From Microvirga sp. BSC39 (lineage in GTDB: Bacteria; Pseudomonadota; Alphaproteobacteria; Rhizobiales; Beijerinckiaceae), in assembly GCF_000739015.1 (NCBI RefSeq), contig NZ_JPUG01000060.1, positions 1 through 64,000 on the forward strand: 64,000 nucleotides of DNA, in the 5' to 3' direction. The notes beneath the pieces were generated by a model. The model did not search any database and was not told the origin of the DNA. It worked only from the letters and a program-made list of their open reading frames with translations. Shown here in pieces: positions 54,464 through 63,335 of the stretch; position 1 is the stretch's first letter, and each line of letters begins with the position of its first letter. Both the position numbers and the translations under genes were made by a program.

Positions 54464-54694
54464 TCACACCAGCTGAAGAGAGCGCGTGTTCTCGCGAACG
54501 AGTGCCGCAAAAATCTGATTAGCCTCAAGCGTCTCAAGATCAATGTAGTTGTTCATCGAGATCCTAGTGCCTTTGTGCCCAAGCACCTTCGCGACAAGCG
54601 GATAGTTGCCGGGAAACTTCTTGAGAAGCATCGCCGCCGCGACGTGCCGGAACTGGTGGGCCGTGATCCTCAGGCTGGTACGCTTCTCGACCAT
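54464..54694 (-). pseudogene. Tyrosine recombinase, C-terminal remnant
   Basis: 76 codons remain: ITAHQFRHVAAAMLLKKFPG (HxxR), VAKVLGHKGTRISMNNYIDL (LGHK and the Tyr) and a final helix. The N-terminal domain and the first catalytic Arg are absent upstream, so the gene has been cut. It was the first of two recombinase genes in series, 10 nt apart, as seen in multi-recombinase elements. Confidence 0.8.
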
Positions 54695-55183
54695 TTGCGG
54701 ATTTGGCCACTCAGCAGGTGAGGGGCCTTGAACCGTGTGCTCTCCATTCCCGGAAGAAGCCGCCGTTCGTTCGAGCCGCGCAGCAGCACTGGCCGGTGCA
54801 CCGTAATGTCAAGGGATTTGCTCCTTCTAACCGGGCGGGACCATTGTTCTGGCTCGCTGCACACGCCTGTATACGTCTGGGGAGACCCCGAAAAGCCGGG
54901 TTCCGAGGGTTACCGGCGCAACTGGCTGCGTTAGCGGCTCTCGGTTGCACGGCATGCCTTACCGATCAGGAGCAATCTCAGCCAAGCCACATTGGGACGG
55001 GAACGCCAGGCTTGAGACGCTACCGCCAAGAGAGCTGAGGAAGAGCGCTCATCGTTCGGCGGAAAACAGCTGACAAATTGCTGCGGATGGCTATTGTCCG
55101 CCTGAGACCTCCGCCATGCGGAGCCGTCCACATGTCCCAGAATCTGAATGACCACAGGCCGTTCTGGCGAGGTAAGCCCGATC
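54695..55183. other. Gap without a supported gene
   Basis: It replaces the 5' part of the recombinase and contains no clear replacement element. It presumably includes the promoter of the kinase operon. Confidence 0.4.
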
Positions 55184-56242
55184 ATGTCGACGACATCGCA
55201 AGCGAGCATCAATGCAGTGCTTGAAACCGCTGTGCCCGTGGCTGCGGCCGAGGAAGTGAAGGCGATTGCGCTTCAGCATTTCGGCGTTCGCGGCGACCCG
55301 ACCCGGCTGCCAGGCGAGCGGGATAGCAACTTCCACATCATGACCGAGGACGGCAATCACTTCCTCCTGAGGATCAGCAATCCTGTCGAAGACCGTCAGG
55401 TGACGGATTTTCAGACCAAACTCCTGCTGCACATCGAGCAGACCGACCCCTCGCTGCCTGTGCCGCGCGTTGCCAGATCCGTCGAAGGCACGTCCGAAAT
55501 CATCCTCGCGCTTCCGGGGCAATCACCTAGCGTCGTGCGCCTCTATACGTTCCTCCAGGGCGTCCCCCTGTACAAAACACCGTCCAGCCGACGCCAGCGG
55601 CGGAACATGGGCGGAGTGCTCGCCCGGATCGATCTCGCTATGCGGGAGTTCCAGCATCCGGCTTCCAACCACGAGCTGATGTGGGACATGAAGCATGCCC
55701 ACCGCCTGCGTCCCCTGCTGGTGCATATCGAGGACCTGCAACGGCGCGCTCTGGTGGAGCGCTTTGTCGACCGGTTCGAGCAGTTCGTGCTGCCCGCCAT
55801 TCCGAACCTGCGCACGCAGGTCATCCACAACGACCTGAACCCGCACAACGTGCTCGTGGCAGACAGCGATCATGACCATGTGACCGGCGTGATCGACTTC
55901 GGCGATGCGGTGCTGGCCCCTCTGGTGAACGATCCTGCGGTCGCTACGGCCTATCGGAATATGAACGTCGGGCATCCGCTTGAAACTGTCTCCGACTTCA
56001 TTGCTGGATACCATACCGTGCTTCCGCTTGAGGACGCCGAGTTCGAGATCCTGTTCGACCTCGTGGCGACCCGCATGATTCTGACGGTGCTGATCACCAG
56101 CTGGCGCGCCGACATCCAGCCGGAGAACCGCGAATACATCCTGCGCAACGCGCCGTCAGCCTGGGCTGGGTTGGAGCGCTTTGCCGCCTTGGACCGCGCG
56201 GAAGCGCATGCCTATCTTCGCCAAAACAGCCGCCCGGAGTGA
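55184..56242 (+). CDS. APH-family kinase (hydroxylysine/amino-alcohol kinase-like)
   Basis: A 352-aa aminoglycoside-phosphotransferase-fold kinase. The Brenner motif is HNDLNPHNVL (His215, Asp217) and the metal-binding DFGD begins at Asp238. The ATP-binding N-lobe has SNFHIMTEDGNHFLLRISNP. It lies 3 nt before a class III aminotransferase gene. In animals and some bacteria such pairs are hydroxylysine or ethanolamine kinase plus PLP phospho-lyase. It therefore probably phosphorylates a hydroxyl group of a small amine rather than an antibiotic. ATG at 55184 gives the start MSTTSQASIN. Confidence 0.85.
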   Translation: MSTTSQASINAVLETAVPVAAAEEVKAIALQHFGVRGDPTRLPGERDSNFHIMTEDGNHFLLRISNPVEDRQVTDFQTKLLLHIEQTDPSLPVPRVARSVEGTSEIILALPGQSPSVVRLYTFLQGVPLYKTPSSRRQRRNMGGVLARIDLAMREFQHPASNHELMWDMKHAHRLRPLLVHIEDLQRRALVERFVDRFEQFVLPAIPNLRTQVIHNDLNPHNVLVADSDHDHVTGVIDFGDAVLAPLVNDPAVATAYRNMNVGHPLETVSDFIAGYHTVLPLEDAEFEILFDLVATRMILTVLITSWRADIQPENREYILRNAPSAWAGLERFAALDRAEAHAYLRQNSRPE

Positions 56243-56245
56243 CCG

Positions 56246-57574
56246 ATGTCCATGATCAACGCCTATGATCCTTCCAGGGCGACCGATGTGGCCGCGCGCG
56301 AGCAGGAGATGATCGCCCGCCGCCAGCGCCTGCTCGGGCCAGCCTACCGGCTGTTCTATGCCAACCCGGTCCATGTGGTGCGCGGGGAGGGCGTGTGGCT
56401 CTATGACCCCGATGGGCAGGCTTACCTCGACGTCTACAACAACGTGGCGTCTGTCGGCCATTGCCACCCGCACGTCGTGGCCGCACTGTCCAAGCATGCG
56501 TCCACCCTCAATACTCATACTCGCTACCTGCACGACATGGTTCTCGATTATGCCGAGAAGCTTCTCGGGTATTTCCCGATCGAGAACCCACAGGTGATGT
56601 TCACTTGCACGGGCAGCGAGGCGAACGACTTGGCCTTGCGCGTGGCGAAAACGCACACAGGCGGCACCGGTATCATCATCACCGACTTCGCCTACCACGG
56701 CGTCACGAGCGTCATTGCAGAGATATCGCCCTCGCTTGGTGCTGGGATGCGGCTCGGCGATCACGTGCGTACCGTGCCAGCACCGGACTATTATCGGTCG
56801 AACGGGCAGGACGTGGGCGCAACCTTCGCGCAGCATGTTCGCACCGCTATCGAGGACATGAGGTCCCATGGCATTAGGCCCGCGGCGCTGATCGTCGACA
56901 CGATCTTCTCAAGCGACGGCGTGTTCTCGGATCCGGCAGGCTTCCTGAAGCCTGCGGTCGAGGAAATTCGTAAGGCCGGCGGGATTTTCATCGCGGACGA
57001 GGTCCAGCCCGGTTTCGGCCGCACAGGTGAGGCCATGTGGGGGTTCCAGCGCCATGGGATCGCGCCCGATATCGTGACCCTCGGAAAGCCCATGGGCAAC
57101 GGTCATCCTGTAGCCGGCATGGTAGCGAAGCCTGAGGTTTTGGACGAGTTCGGTAAGCGCGCGCGCTACTTCAACACATTCGGCGGCAACCCCGTTTCCT
57201 CGGCCGTCGGCATCGCTGTGCTGGAGGTCATCGAGCGGGAGGGCTTAGTGGAGAATGCCCGCAACGTGGGCAGCTATCTCCGAAAAGGCCTGCAGGATTT
57301 GGCGAACCGCTACTCCATCATCGGCGATGTGCGCGGGGCCGGTCTGTTCGTCGGCGTAGAGTTGGTGCGGGACCGTGCCACCAAGGAGCCCGCGCCGCGG
57401 GAGACGGCGGCCCTGGTGAACGGCCTGCGCGAGCGGCGAGTGCTCATCAGCGCGACGGGACGTGCGGCGAACGGCCTGAAGATCCGACCGCCGCTGGTCT
57501 TCTCGAAAGCGAACGCCGACCACTTCCTCTCCGCCATGGAAGAGACCCTGGCTGAGATCGTCTCTCGGTCCTAA
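56246..57574 (+). CDS. Class III PLP aminotransferase / phospho-lyase
   Basis: A 442-aa fold-type I PLP enzyme. Lys281 binds PLP ([12 protein letters not shown]), Asp251 sits in [13 protein letters not shown] and the glycine-rich [16 protein letters not shown] contacts the phosphate. The closest functional relatives by context are ethanolamine-phosphate and phosphohydroxylysine phospho-lyases, which release phosphate and ammonia. A standard omega-transaminase role is the alternative. It follows the kinase gene after 3 nt and is convergent with a HisD-like gene across a 9-bp hairpin. Confidence 0.88.
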   Translation: MSMINAYDPSRATDVAAREQEMIARRQRLLGPAYRLFYANPVHVVRGEGVWLYDPDGQAYLDVYNNVASVGHCHPHVVAALSKHASTLNTHTRYLHDMVLDYAEKLLGYFPIENPQVMFTCTGSEANDLALRVAKTHTGGTGIIITDFAYHGVTSVIAEISPSLGAGMRLGDHVRTVPAPDYYRSNGQDVGATFAQHVRTAIEDMRSHGIRPAALIVDTIFSSDGVFSDPAGFLKPAVEEIRKAGGIFIADEVQPGFGRTGEAMWGFQRHGIAPDIVTLGKPMGNGHPVAGMVAKPEVLDEFGKRARYFNTFGGNPVSSAVGIAVLEVIEREGLVENARNVGSYLRKGLQDLANRYSIIGDVRGAGLFVGVELVRDRATKEPAPRETAALVNGLRERRVLISATGRAANGLKIRPPLVFSKANADHFLSAMEETLAEIVSRS

Positions 57575-57594
57575 ACAGCCTGACAAACAGCAAG

Positions 57595-57616
57595 CGACCG
57601 GCGCTGCCGCCGGTCG
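57595..57616. terminator. Bidirectional terminator-like hairpin
   Basis: A perfect 9-bp stem CGACCGGCG / CGCCGGTCG with a CTGC loop lies between the convergent aminotransferase and HisD-like genes. There is no T-run on either side, so termination strength is uncertain. Confidence 0.55.
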
Positions 57617-57621
57617 TGAGA

Positions 57622-58929
57622 TTAGATCGGCCCGTTCTTCAACAACTGTTCGCGGCTCAAGCGGAAGGCGGCCGCGCGGCGATGCCCTTCGAGACCTTCG
57701 CTCTCGCTCTGGCGGCAGGCTGGCGGCGCAACGGCCGCAACGCCGCGCTCGTCAAGCCACTGGTGCGTGCAGACCTTCACGTAGGAGCCGACCCACAAGC
57801 CACCCGTATAGCGGCCGGCACCCATAGTCGGCAGCGTGTGGTTGGTGCCACTGCACTTGTCCGAATAAACCACGCTGGAGAGCGGCCCGATGAAAAGCGA
57901 GCCGTAGTTACGCAGCTTCTTGGCAGTCGCATGCGGATCGCGCGTGTGCACCTGCAGATGCTCGGCTGCGATGAAGTCCGAATAAGCGATCATCGCCTCC
58001 TCGTCGGCGCAGACGGCGATCTCCCCGTAGTCGCGCCAAGCTGGGCCAGCGACGTTTGCAGTGGACAGGTTCTGCAACTGGCGCTCGACTTCCGCGAGAG
58101 TGGCCTCGGCCAATTCCCGGCTCGTGGTGATAAGGCCCACGCGGGTGCGGATGTCGTGCTCGGCCTGCGCCAGAAGGTCCACCGCGATCATCTCCGGATC
58201 GCCCGTCTCGTCCGACACCACGAATATTTCACTCGGGCCGGCAAGCTGGTCGATGCCAACAGGGCCGAACACTTGGCGCTTCGCCTCGTTGACGAAGGCA
58301 TTGCCGGGGCCCACGATCTTGTCAACGGCCGGCACAGTCTGCGTGCCATACGCCATCGCGGCGATTGCCTGCGCGCCGCCAATCCGAAAGATTCGGTCGG
58401 CCCCCGAGAGATGGCAGCCGGCGATCATAGCCGGGTGGGCTGTCGGTGGAAGGCAGGCGATTACCTCTTCGCAGCCAGCAACCTTCGCGGGCACGATGGT
58501 CATGATCGGAGCAGACAGAAGGGGATAGCGCCCGCCAGGCACGTAGGCGCCGACGGTTTCGATCGGGATCACGCGGTGCCCCAGGTTGAGGCCGGGCAGG
58601 GCTTCGATCTCAAGGGGTAAAATGGTGTCGAGCTGAGCCTGTGCGAAGGCGCGGACACGCTCAATGGCGAACTCCGTATCCTGCCGGGTCTGCGGATCGA
58701 GGTTGCGCAAGGCCTCGGCGCACTCTTCGTCGGTGACTTCAAAGGCGGCCACATCGACTTTATCAAACGCGCTGCCGTATTCCCGTACAGCGACGTCCCC
58801 GCGCGTCCGCACGTTGTTAACGATATCACGAACGGTGGCTTCGATCTCGCGATTGTCCGTGTCCGCGTCGCGCTTTGGGGCTTTAAGATGTGTAACCTTT
58901 TCAGTAAGAGGCGACATCGGGCGTAACAT
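57622..58929 (-). CDS. HisD-like dehydrogenase (sulfopropanediol dehydrogenase HpsN type)
   Basis: 435 aa with the complete histidinol-dehydrogenase site: Gln255 and His258 (LLAQAEHD), Glu323-His324 (AAEHLQ), Asp357 and His364 (SDKCSGTNHTLPT), His416 (EGLEGHRRA). The zinc site is therefore intact. There are no his genes around; it lies in a catabolic locus and its C terminus (GGLWVGSYVKVCTHQ) is of the HpsN-like branch, which oxidises alcohols other than histidinol. It probably oxidises a primary or secondary alcohol with NAD. AAAGGA precedes the ATG at 58929. Confidence 0.87.
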   Translation of the reverse strand: MLRPMSPLTEKVTHLKAPKRDADTDNREIEATVRDIVNNVRTRGDVAVREYGSAFDKVDVAAFEVTDEECAEALRNLDPQTRQDTEFAIERVRAFAQAQLDTILPLEIEALPGLNLGHRVIPIETVGAYVPGGRYPLLSAPIMTIVPAKVAGCEEVIACLPPTAHPAMIAGCHLSGADRIFRIGGAQAIAAMAYGTQTVPAVDKIVGPGNAFVNEAKRQVFGPVGIDQLAGPSEIFVVSDETGDPEMIAVDLLAQAEHDIRTRVGLITTSRELAEATLAEVERQLQNLSTANVAGPAWRDYGEIAVCADEEAMIAYSDFIAAEHLQVHTRDPHATAKKLRNYGSLFIGPLSSVVYSDKCSGTNHTLPTMGAGRYTGGLWVGSYVKVCTHQWLDERGVAAVAPPACRQSESEGLEGHRRAAAFRLSREQLLKNGPI

Positions 58930-59008
58930 TGTTTGTTCCTTTTAGCGAGGCTCAACTCTCAATGATGTGGTGGAGCTTCTCAATTGGCCTTGGCCCTCTT
59001 GTTCATTA

Positions 59009-59035
59009 TTCTCACCATGCTTAACATGGCGAGAA
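59009..59035. promoter_or_regulatory. Palindromic operator between the HisD-like gene and the XRE-cupin gene
   Basis: The 27-nt sequence has arms TTCTCaCCATG and CATGGcGAGAA around CTTAA, with a single mismatch. It lies 76 nt upstream of the XRE-cupin start and 80 nt from the HisD-like start, as expected for a regulator that controls both divergent genes. Confidence 0.7.
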
Positions 59036-59110
59036 CTATGAGCAGCTCGGGACTGGGCCAAACCTCATCAGGTTCGGACGGGGAGGTCCTCAAGCCAGGA
59101 AGAGGTAGGC

Positions 59111-59659
59111 ATGCCGAAGATTGGGACCCGGCTCAGGGAACTTCGCCGCCGGCGGAATCTCGGGGTCCGTGAAGTGGCCCTGAGGTCCGGCATCTCACAT
59201 TCGTCGATATCGCTCATCGAGCGGGACTGTATGAGCCCCTCGATCGATACTCTTAGCGCCATTCTGGATGCTCTCGGCACCACGCTGACGGGTTTCTTCT
59301 CAGACCTGAACTCCACCGTGCCCCAATCGCCGTTCTATGAGGCGAACGAATGGGTCGAAATCGGCAAGGCGCAGACGATCTCATATCGCATGCTGGGCGT
59401 GAACCATCCCAATCGGCAGATCCTGATGCTGCACGAAACCTATGCGGTCGGGGCCGACACGGGAGAGCCTTTCTCTCACTCGGCGCAGGAAGCCGGCACA
59501 GTGCTACGCGGTGCTGTCGAGGTCACGGTGGGCGACGAGTGCCGTGTGCTCAAGACGGGAGATGGTTACTACTTCGACAGCCGGATGCCTCACCGCTTCC
59601 GCAACGTTGCCAACGAGCCGAGTACTGTTCTTAGCGCCGTTACTCCGCCGACCTACTGA
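59111..59659 (+). CDS. XRE-family regulator with C-terminal cupin domain
   Basis: A 182-aa protein. The helix-turn-helix occupies about residues 3-58 (LRELRRRRNLGVREVALRSG, ISHSSISLIERD, LSAILDALGTTLTGFF) and a cupin follows (SHSAQEAGTVLRGAVEVTVG, and DSRMPHRFRNVANE). This is the PuuR-like architecture, in which the cupin binds the substrate of the neighbouring catabolic genes. It is divergent from the HisD-like gene and upstream of the ABC importer operon. Confidence 0.88.
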   Translation: MPKIGTRLRELRRRRNLGVREVALRSGISHSSISLIERDCMSPSIDTLSAILDALGTTLTGFFSDLNSTVPQSPFYEANEWVEIGKAQTISYRMLGVNHPNRQILMLHETYAVGADTGEPFSHSAQEAGTVLRGAVEVTVGDECRVLKTGDGYYFDSRMPHRFRNVANEPSTVLSAVTPPTY

Positions 59660-59789
59660 ACCAAAAGCTGACGGGTTCAGCCAGATTTTCGTCTAATATT
59701 TTCACCGCTACGGAACCAAGACGCTTCCACCTTCGACCGAGGATGTGCTTGCCTGCCGGAGGAACTAATAACCAGAGAGGGATCTAATC

Positions 59790-60842
59790 ATGACACTCAC
59801 CAAGAAACTGACACTCGTCGGCTGCCTCACAGCCCTCGTTACAGGCGTGGCCGTCACGTCGGCTCAGGCTCGCGATCTCACTATCGTGTCCTGGGGCGGC
59901 AACTACCAGGACGCGCAGAAGAAGATTTATTTCGAGCCTTTTGCCAAAAAGACCGGTAAGCCGGTTCTCGACGAGAGCTGGGATGGGGGCATCGGCGTGA
60001 TCGCTGCCAAGATCAAAGCCGGCGTACCGAACTGGGACGTGGTTCAGGTCGAGTCCGAGGAGCTCGCGCTTGGTTGCGCAGACGGCTATTACGAAAAGCT
60101 CGATTGGAGCAAGCTCGGTGGCAAGGACGCCTACCTTCCGGCCGCTGTTAGCGATTGCGGCGTGGGCGCTATCGTATGGACGACCGCCCTTAGCTATGAC
60201 GCGAACCGCCTGAAGGAAGCGCCGCAATCCTGGGCTGACTTCTGGGACACCAAGAAGTTCCCCGGCAAGCGCGGCTTCCGCCGTGGCCCGAAATACGCTC
60301 TTGAGTTTTCCCTGATGGCTGACGGCGTGTCTCCCGCCGATGTATATAAGGTGCTGAACACGCCGGAGGGCATTGATCGCGCGTTCAAGAAGCTCGATGA
60401 GTTGAAGCCGAACATTGTATGGTGGGAATCGGGCGCTCAGCCGCTGCAGCTCCTGGCCTCCGGCGAGGTAGTCATGACCACCGCCTACAACGGTCGCATC
60501 TCGGGCATCAACAAGACCGAAGGCAAAAACTTCAAGGTCGTGTGGCCGGGTAGCCTCTACGCCATCGACAGCTGGGTAATCATGAAGGGTAGCCCGAACA
60601 AGGACGCCGCGATGGATTTCATCGCCTTCGCGAACGTGCCTGAGAACCAAGTGAAGCTGCCAGAATACATCGCTTACGGCCTTCCGAACAAAGCGGCCGC
60701 AGCCGCCGTGCCGGCAAACCTGCAGAAGGACCTGCCGACCGCGCCTGAGAACCTGGCTGGCGCGGTGCCGCTCGACGCCGACTTTTGGGTCGACAACATC
60801 GAGGAGCTCAACAAGCGCTTCAATGCTTGGCTCGCAAAGTAA
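59790..60842 (+). CDS. Polyamine-type ABC transporter substrate-binding protein
   Basis: A 350-aa PotD/PotF-type binding protein with a signal peptide (MTLTKKLTLVGCLTALVTGV, then AQAR). The mature start LTIVSWGGNYQDAQKKIYFE and the WDVVQVESEELALGC segment fit the family. The ligand is probably a cationic amine or amino alcohol, given the kinase/phospho-lyase pair nearby. It is the first gene of an importer operon of at least four genes; a strong hairpin separates it from the ATPase gene. Confidence 0.87.
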   Translation: MTLTKKLTLVGCLTALVTGVAVTSAQARDLTIVSWGGNYQDAQKKIYFEPFAKKTGKPVLDESWDGGIGVIAAKIKAGVPNWDVVQVESEELALGCADGYYEKLDWSKLGGKDAYLPAAVSDCGVGAIVWTTALSYDANRLKEAPQSWADFWDTKKFPGKRGFRRGPKYALEFSLMADGVSPADVYKVLNTPEGIDRAFKKLDELKPNIVWWESGAQPLQLLASGEVVMTTAYNGRISGINKTEGKNFKVVWPGSLYAIDSWVIMKGSPNKDAAMDFIAFANVPENQVKLPEYIAYGLPNKAAAAAVPANLQKDLPTAPENLAGAVPLDADFWVDNIEELNKRFNAWLAK

Positions 60843-60952
60843 CGGCGACGCAATCCGCACAAACAGGAGCGGGTGATATGCCAGTTTTAGAGGCTCGGTG
60901 CCGCGCCCGATACATCACACTGCTCCTGGCGCGGCCAGTCCGCCATTGAATT

Positions 60953-60978
60953 GAGGCGCGGGCGAAAGCCCGCGCCTC
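60953..60978 (+). terminator. Strong intercistronic hairpin with GAAA tetraloop
   Basis: A perfect 11-bp stem GAGGCGCGGGC / GCCCGCGCCTC closed by GAAA lies 110 nt after the binding-protein stop. TTCT follows, not a long T-run. It probably attenuates readthrough or protects the 3' end of the binding-protein mRNA, giving it excess over the membrane components. Confidence 0.7.
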
Positions 60979-61082
60979 TTCTGCAGAGAAAAGGCTTTTG
61001 CCATTATAGCCGAGCTGGGGGCGCAGGATGCAGCACCCGCTAAGGCTTCATCTGCGACAATCACAATCCAGGGCATAGCAAA

Positions 61083-62147
61083 ATGCGACCTTTCATTCGG
61101 TTCGAGTCGGTCTCGAAAGCCTTCGGCAGTCTCACCGTGGTGAATGCGCTCGATCTCGCCATCGAGAAGGGCGAGTTCGTTAGCCTTCTGGGCCCGTCTG
61201 GCTCCGGCAAAACCACGATCCTGATGATGCTGGCGGGATTCGAACGACCGACACAGGGCGCAATCTATCTCGACGGTAAGCGCATCGATCACCTGCCGCC
61301 TTATCGTCGGCAGATGGGCGTCGTATTTCAAAACTACGCCCTTTTTCCGCACATGAGCGTTGCCGAGAATGTTGCCTTCCCGCTTGAGATGCAGCGCGTG
61401 CCGCGCGCCGAGATCACCGAGCGGGTCGAGCGTGCGCTCGACATGGTGAAGCTCAAGCAGTTGAAGGACCGGCGGCCCTCGCAGCTCTCTGGCGGCCAGC
61501 AGCAGCGCATTGCGCTCACGCGCGCCCTCGTGTTCGAGCCGAGCGTGATCCTCATGGACGAGCCGCTCGGCGCGCTCGACAAGCAGCTGCGGGAGCACAT
61601 GCAGCTCGAGATTCGTGAACTGCACAAGCGCCTTGGCCTCACCATCGTCTTCGTGACCCACGACCAATCTGAGGCACTCACGATGTCGGACCGTATTGCG
61701 GTGTTCAACGCTGGGCGGATCGAGCAGATCGACGTTCCTCAAGTAATCTACGACACGCCGCGCACACGTTTCGTGGCGGAATTCATTGGCGAGACCAACC
61801 TGATTGAGGCCAAGGTCGCGAGCGTCGACAATCAGGTCGCCCGTCTCTCCCTCGGCGCCGGCCTCAGCGCGCGTGCGCATGCTGGGAATGGTCTCTCGGC
61901 CGGGCAGACGGCATCCTTCTCACTGCGTCCCGAGCGGATCCGTCTCGGGGCATCACCAGAGGGGAGCAACGCACTCGATATGACCATTACCGACTGCATC
62001 TATCACGGCGATCACATGAGGGTTCAACTCACCCGTGACGAGTTCAGCTTGGTGGCGCGATGCGAGCGGCTGGCAGGCAACTGGACTGTCGGCGCTCCCG
62101 TCGTCGCCTCGTTCGATCCCAGCGATTGTACGGTGCTCACGCAATGA
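61083..62147 (+). CDS. Polyamine-type ABC transporter ATP-binding protein (PotA-like)
   Basis: A 354-aa ATPase: Walker A GPSGSGKTT (residues 37-45), signature LSGGQQQRIALTRAL, Walker B VILMDEPLGALD, His in FVTHDQSEAL. The C-terminal TOBE_2 domain (from about residue 275) is the PotA type. Its stop overlaps the permease start (ATGA). It powers import of the ligand bound by the protein at 59790-60842. Confidence 0.9.
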   Translation: MRPFIRFESVSKAFGSLTVVNALDLAIEKGEFVSLLGPSGSGKTTILMMLAGFERPTQGAIYLDGKRIDHLPPYRRQMGVVFQNYALFPHMSVAENVAFPLEMQRVPRAEITERVERALDMVKLKQLKDRRPSQLSGGQQQRIALTRALVFEPSVILMDEPLGALDKQLREHMQLEIRELHKRLGLTIVFVTHDQSEALTMSDRIAVFNAGRIEQIDVPQVIYDTPRTRFVAEFIGETNLIEAKVASVDNQVARLSLGAGLSARAHAGNGLSAGQTASFSLRPERIRLGASPEGSNALDMTITDCIYHGDHMRVQLTRDEFSLVARCERLAGNWTVGAPVVASFDPSDCTVLTQ

Positions 62148-63331
62148 AAGCAGGTGTTCTTCGCGAGCGCTCTGGTGCCCTGCTGCTGGTCTTACCAGTC
62201 CTCGTCTTCATGGCGGTTTTCTTCCTGTGGCCCCTCTGGGCAATGGTCACCGCCGCTTTCGTCGATGACGCAGTCAGCAAGGTTCTGCCGCGAACGGCGG
62301 CCAGTATCGTTTCCTGGAATGGCCAGGGTGTGCCCTCGGAAGCAGCCCACAAGGCACTGGTGCAGGATCTCAGGGCCGCCACGGACGAGCAGGCTCTGGG
62401 CGAGGCGGTGCGCCGGCTTAATAGCGCAGCATCGGGCTTTCGCACTCTGCTCGGGCGGACGATCCCCGCGGTCAAAGCCGCGTCCGATCCTGCGCAGGTG
62501 GATCTTCTCGCGATTGATCCACGCTGGAAGGACACGCGCTTCTGGATGGCACTCAAGGAGGCGATGCCGCCCTATACAGATCGCAACATCCTCGCCGCAG
62601 TTGACATGAAGCGCGATGCCTCGGGCAGCATCGTGCTCGAGGCTGCGGACGCCTCGGCGCACCGCCTCATCATGCTGCGCACCCTTCTGGTCGCGGCCAT
62701 GGTGACAATCGCCTGCGCTGTCATCGGGCTTCCCTACGCGATGCTCGCAGCCTCATTGACCGGGTGGAAGCGGTCTGTTCTCCTGCTTGCGGTTGTCCTG
62801 CCGCTCTGGACATCGCTCCTCGTGCGCACGGCCGCCTGGTTCATCCTTCTGCAGAACGAAGGCCTCATTAACCGTGCGCTGCAGGCTATCGGGCTCATCG
62901 ATTCTCCACTGCCATTGATCTTCAATCGGCTCGGCGTGGTGATCGCCATGACCCACGTGCTTCTGCCCTTCATGGTGCTGCCGATCTACAGCGTAATCCT
63001 TGGTATCCCACGTAACCTCATGTCTGCTGCGCAGTCGATGGGGGCAGGGCCGGTTCGGGCGTTCTGGCGCGTGCTGTTGCCCCTGAGTCTACCAGGTCTT
63101 CTCTCCGGCTCGCTGCTCGTCTTCATGGTTGCCATAGGCTATTACATCACTCCGGCGCTGCTCGGCGGAGCGAATGATCAGATGATCAGTTCCGTGATTG
63201 CGTTCTACGCAACCGGCACCGCCAACTGGGGGCTAGCAGGCGCTCTCGGCCTGATGCTCCTCGGGGTAACCACTGTGCTCTACACCATCTACGGGCGCTT
63301 CTCGACGTCCCCACAAGTGCCAGGAGCTTGA
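62144..63331 (+). CDS. Polyamine-type ABC transporter permease (PotB-like) with large periplasmic insert
   Basis: A 395-aa permease. A first membrane helix (LLLVLPVLVFMAVFFLWPLW) is followed by a periplasmic insert of about 150 residues (approximately 45-185), then five further helices and the EAA loop (AQSMGAGPVRAFWRVLLPLS). Such inserts are known in PotB relatives of rhizobia. ATG at 62144 overlaps the ATPase stop. Confidence 0.87.
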   Translation: MKAGVLRERSGALLLVLPVLVFMAVFFLWPLWAMVTAAFVDDAVSKVLPRTAASIVSWNGQGVPSEAAHKALVQDLRAATDEQALGEAVRRLNSAASGFRTLLGRTIPAVKAASDPAQVDLLAIDPRWKDTRFWMALKEAMPPYTDRNILAAVDMKRDASGSIVLEAADASAHRLIMLRTLLVAAMVTIACAVIGLPYAMLAASLTGWKRSVLLLAVVLPLWTSLLVRTAAWFILLQNEGLINRALQAIGLIDSPLPLIFNRLGVVIAMTHVLLPFMVLPIYSVILGIPRNLMSAAQSMGAGPVRAFWRVLLPLSLPGLLSGSLLVFMVAIGYYITPALLGGANDQMISSVIAFYATGTANWGLAGALGLMLLGVTTVLYTIYGRFSTSPQVPGA

Positions 63332-63335
63332 TGGT

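Noticed and set aside
55184..56242. Reading the APH-type protein as an aminoglycoside resistance enzyme
   Set aside because: Its coupling to a class III PLP enzyme and an importer points to metabolism, and the fold alone does not indicate antibiotic resistance.
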